This document shows, piece by piece, positions 14,539 through 19,133 of a DNA stretch of 19,133 nucleotides. Below the pieces are notes generated by a model. It was not told the origin of the DNA. It saw only the letters and a program-made list of their open reading frames with translations, and searched no databases. A program made the position numbers and the translations under genes. The DNA comes from Acholeplasmataceae bacterium (GTDB lineage: Bacteria; Bacillota_I; Bacilli_A; Acholeplasmatales; Acholeplasmataceae). The DNA is taken from NCBI GenBank assembly GCA_030656435.1, contig JAUSOA010000033.1, positions 1 through 19,133 on the forward strand. The letters run 5' to 3'. Position 1 is the first letter of the stretch. The number at the start of each line of letters is the position of its first letter.

Positions 14539-15516
14539 TTAGAGACCTCTCATGTAGATAATACCGACAAGGAATAAGATCACGACGATTAGAGAGAATA
14601 TATCAGCAAATCCAATCTTATACTGATCAATTTTGGTACGCTTCGCACCAATCACATATCCTCTAACCTCCATTGCATTCCCGAGATCCTCAGCACGCTT
14701 GAAGGATATAACAAATACAGGGATGAGTAGCGATATGATTTGAACAACCTTATCCTTAAATTTCGATTCCTTGAAATCGACACCGCGGGACGCTTGTGCC
14801 TTCATAATCTTTTCAGTTTCTCCTAGTAATGTAGGAATGTATCTTAATGTTAAGGATAGCATCATTGCGATAACATCTACAGGGACCTTAATAATCTTTA
14901 ATGGTTTAAGAAGGGATTCAATACCGAAGTTTAAATCGGTAGTCATTGTAGTGAATGTGAGTAGTGATGTCATGATGATGACATTCGTGATACGAATAAA
15001 GATAAAGCCTGCACGCATTAGACCATCATCATAAATATTGAGGGTGTAGCTAGTAATTCTTACGTAAGGAAGAACTGCTTGCAGAAGGAAAACCATGAAT
15101 ACTGCAAAAAAGAAATATAAAATTCTTGTTTTTACATACTTTTTTGACCAGTTATAGAAGATAATAAATAAAATGATTGCTAAAATACTTGTCACCGAGA
15201 AAAACATTTCATAGCTCGCAAGTAAGGTCCCTGAATTTACATAAAATAATTGGATAAAAAATGTAAATGTTAATAGAAATACGATAGGACGCAGTCCATT
15301 AATTACCTTTTTTACAGGAATTCCCGAGGTTGCAGTTAAAGCCATAACAGCGATAAATATACCAACCATGGATAGAATCGGGATGAGTTTCTCTGAAATA
15401 GGAATAATAAATACTCCAACAAGTAAAATCACTAACGTTAATAATTTAATTCTTGGGTCTAATCTATGTAGCCAGGAATCTCCTGGTATATATTGACCAA
15501 TCGTAATATTATTCAT
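14539..15516 (-). CDS. ecfT: Energy-coupling factor transporter transmembrane protein EcfT
   Basis: The membrane scaffold of ECF vitamin/micronutrient transporters, connecting the two ATPases to interchangeable substrate-binding S components encoded elsewhere. The family features are N-terminal GQYIPGDSWLHRLDPRIKLL and C-terminal coupling helices with QASRGVDF (SRG at 243-245) and AMEVRGY (VRG at 284-286), equivalents of the usual ARG motifs. The 325-residue length exceeds the roughly 265 residues common in Firmicutes. The excess is residues about 101-158, a hydrophobic insert with two likely membrane segments around a YNWSKKYVKTR loop. The ATG at 15516 has AAAGGAGG upstream inside ecfA2 and overlaps it by 8 bases. 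Confidence 0.92.
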   Translation of the reverse strand: MNNITIGQYIPGDSWLHRLDPRIKLLTLVILLVGVFIIPISEKLIPILSMVGIFIAVMALTATSGIPVKKVINGLRPIVFLLTFTFFIQLFYVNSGTLLASYEMFFSVTSILAIILFIIFYNWSKKYVKTRILYFFFAVFMVFLLQAVLPYVRITSYTLNIYDDGLMRAGFIFIRITNVIIMTSLLTFTTMTTDLNFGIESLLKPLKIIKVPVDVIAMMLSLTLRYIPTLLGETEKIMKAQASRGVDFKESKFKDKVVQIISLLIPVFVISFKRAEDLGNAMEVRGYVIGAKRTKIDQYKIGFADIFSLIVVILFLVGIIYMRGL

Positions 15517-16357
15517 GGCCGACCTCCTTTAAATAAGAAAGTAAGCTATTGAAATCATATTTCGGAATATAAGGTATACCAAGATTCTTCTCTAAGTGCT
15601 TTAAAATCTTTAATGGTGTAGGAAGGTCTAGATGGAAATCAAAGAAGCTTGGATGCTCAAAGAGCTCTTCCTTGGTTCCGTCAAAGACAATCTTACCTTC
15701 ATCTAAAACGATTACTCGCTTTGCATATTCGGAAACAAGGTCCATGTCATGAGAGATTAAGATAATTGTTTTATCTTCATCTTTATGAATACCTTCAAAT
15801 ATTTTCATTAAGTCTCTTCTGCCTCTTGGATCTAGTCCACGAGTTGGTTCATCTAATACAAGTATTTCAGGCTCCATAGCAAGAATTCCAGCAACTGCGA
15901 CTCTTCTCATTTGTCCGCCACTAATTCTAAATGGAGATTGTTCATATAGTGATTCATCAATACCAACGATTTTAGCAGCTTTTTTAGCCTTTTCTAAGGC
16001 TTTCGCTTCCGTTGATTTAAAGTTCTTTGGTCCAAACATAATGTCTTTGATAATCGTTTCCTCGAATAATTGATATTCAGGAAACTGAAAAACAAGACCG
16101 ACTTTTTGTCTTAAAAAGTTAATCTTTTCCTTTTTCTTTGGGGGTAGGTTTTGTCCGAATACGGTAACCTCTCCACTCGATGGTAATAAAAGAGCGTTCA
16201 TATGTTGAACGAGCGTTGACTTGCCTGATCCGGTATGACCTACAACGGCGATAAATTCACCCTTAGGCTTGATCGTTAAATTGATATCTTGAATCGCTTC
16301 ATAATTGACCTTAAGTCCCTTATATGCGTAGCTTACGTCTCTGAATTGAATGCCCAT
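15509..16357 (-). CDS. ecfA2: Energy-coupling factor ATPase EcfA2
   Basis: The second of two ABC ATPases powering ECF vitamin/metal uptake. The 282-residue protein has Walker A GHTGSGKST (40-48), a Q-loop FQFPEYQLFE (90-99) typical of EcfA2, signature ISGGQMRR (145-152), Walker B LVLDEPT (166-172) and the H-loop ILISHDMD. The ATG at 16357 has GGAGG 5 bases upstream and lies 25 bases inside the end of ecfA1. Tight overlap with ecfA1 and ecfT indicates one operon and matched expression of the three energising subunits. Confidence 0.95.
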   Translation of the reverse strand: MGIQFRDVSYAYKGLKVNYEAIQDINLTIKPKGEFIAVVGHTGSGKSTLVQHMNALLLPSSGEVTVFGQNLPPKKKEKINFLRQKVGLVFQFPEYQLFEETIIKDIMFGPKNFKSTEAKALEKAKKAAKIVGIDESLYEQSPFRISGGQMRRVAVAGILAMEPEILVLDEPTRGLDPRGRRDLMKIFEGIHKDEDKTIILISHDMDLVSEYAKRVIVLDEGKIVFDGTKEELFEHPSFFDFHLDLPTPLKILKHLEKNLGIPYIPKYDFNSLLSYLKEVGHE

Positions 16358-17136
16358 AGTGCCTCCAGTACCTTCTTCTTGACATCTTTATCCTTGGAGA
16401 GCTCATTGTAAAGACTGAGTCCGAAAGGAAGCTCTAGATGAGAGGATTTAAGAAGTTCTTCTTCTGCGAAAACTTTTTTAGGTGTTCCTTCTAAAATGAT
16501 TTGACCATCCTTTAAGACAATCAAGTAATCACTTTGAGCAGCAAACGATAAATCATGCGTAATCGTAATGATTGTTTTACCGAGTTCCTTATTGAGTTTT
16601 TTGATTAAACTTACGATTTCTTCAGTGCCCTCTGGGTCTAGCATTGAGGTTGCTTCATCAAGAATTAGTATATCTTGTTCCATCGCGAGTGCGCCAGCAA
16701 TAGCAACTCTTTGTTTCTGTCCACCGGAAAGCTGATGCGGTTCCTTTTCTAAAAACTCTGTCATTCCCACAAGTTCTGCATAATGTTTAATCTTTTTTGC
16801 CATTTGATCATGAGGGATACATTGGTTCTCTAAACCAAAAGCGATATCGTGTCTAACGGTAACGCCTACAAACTGATTATCGGGATTTTGAAAAACGATA
16901 CCAATCATTCTTCTAATCTTTTTTAGATTTTCATCATTTAAAAGCATTCCGTCAATATAAATCTCGCCCTGTGTTGGAGATAATAGTCCAACTAAACATT
17001 TAGATAGGGTTGATTTCCCTGACCCATTATGACCTAAAATAGATACCCATGAACCCTTGGGTATCTCTAAACTGACATTCTTAAGTGCTTCATCACTTGC
17101 GTTATATGAAAAGCTTAAATTGCTTACTTTAATCAT
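16333..17136 (-). CDS. ecfA1: Energy-coupling factor ATPase EcfA1
   Basis: The first ABC ATPase of the ECF module. The 267-residue protein has Walker A GHNGSGKST (35-43), Q-loop FQNPDNQFVG (82-91) typical of EcfA1, signature LSGGQ (136-140), Walker B ILILDEA (156-162) and H-loop TITHDLS. The frame opens at a GTG at 17145, but AGGTGA followed by 5 bases supports the ATG at 17136. It is the first gene of the long minus-strand series, downstream of an extended -10 promoter. In Bacillus this gene follows rplQ; here a divergent trxA precedes it. Confidence 0.95.
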   Translation of the reverse strand: MIKVSNLSFSYNASDEALKNVSLEIPKGSWVSILGHNGSGKSTLSKCLVGLLSPTQGEIYIDGMLLNDENLKKIRRMIGIVFQNPDNQFVGVTVRHDIAFGLENQCIPHDQMAKKIKHYAELVGMTEFLEKEPHQLSGGQKQRVAIAGALAMEQDILILDEATSMLDPEGTEEIVSLIKKLNKELGKTIITITHDLSFAAQSDYLIVLKDGQIILEGTPKKVFAEEELLKSSHLELPFGLSLYNELSKDKDVKKKVLEALWAFNSET

Positions 17137-17164
17137 CAAATTCACCTACATTTCGTACCTTAAC

Positions 17165-17173
17165 ATTATATCA
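17165..17173 (-). promoter_or_regulatory. Promoter of the ecfA1 operon (extended -10)
   Basis: The minus strand reads TGATATAAT: TATAAT at 17170-17165 preceded by TG and one base. The -35 region is AT-rich with no clear hexamer. The transcript would start near 17158, about 20 bases before the ecfA1 ATG, leaving no room for a leader riboswitch. Confidence 0.55.
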
Positions 17174-17312
17174 TGTATGATATTATTATTAAAGACAGAT
17201 GACGATATTTGATAATTATTAAAATGCAGTTCAAAGATGAAAGAAATTGTCAATCATTAAGTGAATCAAAACATAATAAGGTAAAAAGATGGCGTTTTGT
17301 TAATAATTTATT

Positions 17313-17327
17313 TATAATAGGTATGAT
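17313..17327 (+). promoter_or_regulatory. Candidate -10 elements for trxA
   Basis: TATAAT (17313-17318) and TATGAT (17322-17327) both lie shortly before the trxA ribosome site. Neither has a good -35 at standard distance; TTGTTA (17297-17302) is 19 bases from the second. The remainder of the divergent ecfA1-trxA gap (about 17174-17300) shows no feature that I can support. Confidence 0.3.
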
Positions 17328-17347
17328 AATTAATTGAGGTGAAGATA

Positions 17348-17659
17348 ATGGTAATCAATTTTACAACAGAGAACTTTCAAAAGGAAGTATTAGAAAGTAG
17401 TGTTCCAGTCTTAGTGGAGTTTTGGGCATCCTGGTGTGGACCCTGCCAAAGAGTAGCTCCTATTTTAGTTGATCTAGATGGTGATGTTACAGGAAAGGCA
17501 AAGGTCGGCAAGCTCGATGTCGATGAAGAATATGAAATCGCAGATGAGTTTGGAATCATGAGTATTCCAACAATCATCGTATTTAAAAATGGTAAGGTTC
17601 ATCAATCAACGATTGGTGTTCAATCAAAGGAAACATTAAAGAAATTATTAGAACTATGA
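17348..17659 (+). CDS. trxA: Thioredoxin
   Basis: A 103-residue cytosolic dithiol protein that reduces disulphides in other proteins. The active site is WCGPC (29-33) in FWASWCGPC, and the cis-proline loop SIPT has Pro74. The buried acidic position equivalent to E. coli Asp26 is Glu24 here. The frame opens at a GTG at 17339, but that GTG is inside the GAGGTGA ribosome site, which points to the ATG at 17348. Its TGA stop overlaps the start of the reductase-like gene (ATGA), so the two proteins are made together. Confidence 0.96.
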   Translation: MVINFTTENFQKEVLESSVPVLVEFWASWCGPCQRVAPILVDLDGDVTGKAKVGKLDVDEEYEIADEFGIMSIPTIIVFKNGKVHQSTIGVQSKETLKKLLEL

Positions 17660-18513
17660 AAAAAGTAATCATTATAGGCTATGGACCTGCAGGAGTTACT
17701 GCAGCGATCTATTTAAAAAGAGCCGGTATAGAGCCCCTAGTGATTGGTAAGGATTTAGGCGCGCTTGAAGGCTATGATGATTTAGTAGAAAACTTTTATG
17801 GACTTGCTAAACCTATTCCAGGAAAAGAATTGATTAGAAATGGAATCGAACAAGCAAAGCATTTAGGGATTGAGATTGTTACAGATTCTGTCATTTCTCT
17901 GAAATTTGAGGATAACCATTTTGTTGTGGTTACCACGAGTAAAGCCTATGAAGCAAAGTCAGTACTTCTGACCACTGGTAAGACTAGGCAAACCATGTCA
18001 AGACCAGGATTTGTAAAGTATAGAGGAAAAGGAATTTCAATGTGTGCAACATGTGATGGCTATTTTTATAGAAGAAAGAAAATAGCGATTGTTGGATGTG
18101 GTGCTTATATGCAGCACGAGCTAGAATACTTAAATAGACTTTCTAGTGATGTTACTGTATTTACAGATGGACATGAGTTAGAATGTGAAGTAAAGAACCC
18201 AGTCGTTAAGGATAAAATAACAAAGTTCGTTGGAATAGATAAGATTACTCATATCGAAACGAAGAATGGTAGTTATCCAGTCGATGGTGTATTTATCGCT
18301 TTAGGCATTCCAAGCAGTATTGAATTTGCAAGTCAATTGGGAGTCATTGTAGATAAGAATAATTTAGTTGTTGATGAAGAATATCAAACCAATATTGAAG
18401 GACTTTTCGCAGCTGGAGATATCATCGGTGGTAAGCTTCAAATCGCTAAGGCTGTCTATGATGGAATGAATGTAGCAGACTCAATTTATAAATATTTGAC
18501 AGTAAAGAAGTAA
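17656..18513 (+). CDS. trxB: Thioredoxin-reductase-like flavoprotein, electron donor uncertain
   Basis: A 285-residue FAD protein presumed to reduce the adjacent thioredoxin. Visible features are the N-terminal FAD motif GYGPAG (8-13), the redox pair CATC (130-133) and the C-terminal FAD segment AAGDIIGG (252-259). The central nucleotide-binding domain is unusual. Where standard enzymes have GGGDSAxEEA and an HRRxxxR pair for NADPH, this protein reads VGCGAYMQHELEYL (146-159) and TVFTDGHEL (167-175), without the arginines. The chain is also shorter than the usual 305-320 residues. It may use NADH, ferredoxin or another donor, like the flavin-type ferredoxin:thioredoxin reductases. The 4-base overlap with trxA supports a functional pair. 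The trxB symbol is by family and position. Confidence 0.85.
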   Translation: MKKVIIIGYGPAGVTAAIYLKRAGIEPLVIGKDLGALEGYDDLVENFYGLAKPIPGKELIRNGIEQAKHLGIEIVTDSVISLKFEDNHFVVVTTSKAYEAKSVLLTTGKTRQTMSRPGFVKYRGKGISMCATCDGYFYRRKKIAIVGCGAYMQHELEYLNRLSSDVTVFTDGHELECEVKNPVVKDKITKFVGIDKITHIETKNGSYPVDGVFIALGIPSSIEFASQLGVIVDKNNLVVDEEYQTNIEGLFAAGDIIGGKLQIAKAVYDGMNVADSIYKYLTVKK

Positions 18514-18533
18514 ATAAACTATATAAAAATAAG

Positions 18534-18567
18534 AAAAGGCCCCGTTAATCGCTTAACGGAGCCTTTT
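18534..18567. terminator. Bidirectional terminator after trxB
   Basis: Arms 18534-18548 and 18553-18567 form a 14-bp stem (AAAAGGC + CCGTTAA, with one C-A mismatch) around a TCGC loop. The plus strand ends in TTTT followed by A/T-rich DNA; the minus strand also ends in CCTTTTCTTAT. It serves trxA-trxB and the opposing membrane protein gene. Confidence 0.85.
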
Positions 18568-18572
18568 ATACT

Positions 18573-18962
18573 TTATAATTTGTATTTATGTCTTATATAC
18601 GCCCCAAAAACAATGAAGACAATCATGATAATTCCTAGAAGCTCTAAATGCTTGCCTAAGAAGGTTACGATGAAGAGTCCAAAAAATAATTGGATGCTGA
18701 TTATAGCTGTTACTGATGTGTCGAGTCTCTCATATAGTTTTGGCTTTATCAAGGCAAATACCTGAGATACAAGGTGATAGATAGAGCCAAGAAGGACTAT
18801 CCAAATGAAGACATTTCCAATGATGTAATATTCGTTTTTAACGAGAGCTTCAAATCCTGTAATTGGGATCGCTACGTTACCTACAAAGTAGTTAAACGTC
18901 TTAAAGAAAAACGAGATTACAATTAAAAATTGAAGAAATATTTGTAAATATCTAATCTTCAT
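18573..18962 (-). CDS. Small membrane protein, unknown
   Basis: A 129-residue protein with four likely membrane segments (about residues 6-27, 47-70, 82-102 and 105-123), short loops and a basic C-terminus (AYIRHKYKL). I do not recognise the family. The frame can be read from a TTG at 18983 inside the upstream gene, but the ATG at 18962 comes one base after that gene's stop (TAAGATG). There is no clear ribosome site, so it is probably translated by coupling with the peptidase gene. It ends just before the terminator shared with trxB. Confidence 0.7.
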   Translation of the reverse strand: MKIRYLQIFLQFLIVISFFFKTFNYFVGNVAIPITGFEALVKNEYYIIGNVFIWIVLLGSIYHLVSQVFALIKPKLYERLDTSVTAIISIQLFFGLFIVTFLGKHLELLGIIMIVFIVFGAYIRHKYKL

Positions 18963-18963
18963 C

Positions 18964-19133
18964 TTAAAGTTTTGAATCGTCAACTGAGTCTAGATAAGCA
19001 CGAATTGGTTTCACGATTTCCTTTACGGTACCCTTTAAGAATGGGTTCTTTAGATTCGCTGAATCAACTAAACCAAGGAAGCTCTTAGATCCACCAAGCT
19101 TACATAAAGCAAGATATGATTTCAATGCTTCTG
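18964..19133 (-). CDS. C-terminal end of a probable M3-family oligoendopeptidase (partial)
   Basis: Only the last 56 codons lie in the window; the gene continues beyond 19133. The translation begins EALKSYLALCKLGGSKSFLG and ends AYLDSVDDSKL. It resembles the C-terminus of PepF-like M3 metallopeptidases, where a Y-L-x-L-x-K-x-GGS segment precedes the last helices. The catalytic HExxH region would be outside the window, so the assignment rests on the tail alone. The stop is TAA at 18966-18964. Confidence 0.6.
   Translation of the reverse strand, partial: EALKSYLALCKLGGSKSFLGLVDSANLKNPFLKGTVKEIVKPIRAYLDSVDDSKL

Noticed and set aside
17137..17347. Possible riboswitch in front of the ECF operon or trxA
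   Set aside because: The likely ecfA1 transcript starts about 20 bases before the gene, and no conserved aptamer core or terminator hairpin is visible on either strand.
1..19133. UGA read as tryptophan (Mycoplasma code)
   Set aside because: holB, tmk, the PTS EIIA gene and trxA all end naturally at TGA next to overlapping starts of the following genes, and conserved tryptophans are written TGG.

Overview
The window is AT-rich, gene-dense DNA from a low-GC Gram-positive lineage, either Firmicutes or the wall-less Mollicutes and relatives (an Acholeplasma- or Izemoplasma-like organism would fit). The evidence is the combination of a PyrR attenuator, a guanine riboswitch, a T-box, RicT, ECF-transporter genes and a Bacillus-like tmk-holB-ricT-trmN6-rsmI-metG order. 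Several genes end in TGA (holB, tmk, fru EIIA, trxA), so UGA is a stop codon and the standard bacterial code applies. I see no mobile element, tRNA, rRNA, CRISPR array or phage gene.

Region 1 (1-3770) handles nucleobase uptake. pyrR (-) diverges from a uracil permease gene (uraA, +) whose leader carries a complete PyrR attenuator. Converging on uraA is a COG2252-type purine permease gene (-) behind a guanine-class riboswitch and terminator. The two permease genes share a bidirectional terminator.

Region 2 (3788-6653) is a fructose operon on the minus strand: fruK, then separate EIIA, EIIB and EIIC genes, bounded by terminators.

Region 3 (6604-17173) is a long minus-strand series: ecfA1-ecfA2-ecfT-truA-tmk-holB-ricT-trmN6-orf136-rsmI, followed by a promoter and Met-specific T-box leader driving metG and a yitT-family gene. 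Most neighbours overlap or lie a few bases apart. Two blocks that sit apart in Bacillus are joined here. A TerB-like gene occupies the slot of the GIY-YIG gene yazA, and yabA and darA are absent.

Region 4 (17174-19133) has trxA and a thioredoxin-reductase-like gene (+), with a non-canonical pyridine-nucleotide site in the latter. They face a small membrane protein gene coupled to the 3' end of an M3-type oligoendopeptidase gene (-).

The most notable signals are the three different RNA regulators, the riboswitch's possible use of its own ligand-binding joining strand in the antiterminator, the unusual thioredoxin reductase, an EcfT with an inserted hydrophobic segment, and cysteine-free HolB and MetRS. 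I found no clearly new multi-gene system; most of the window is core metabolism and information processing.
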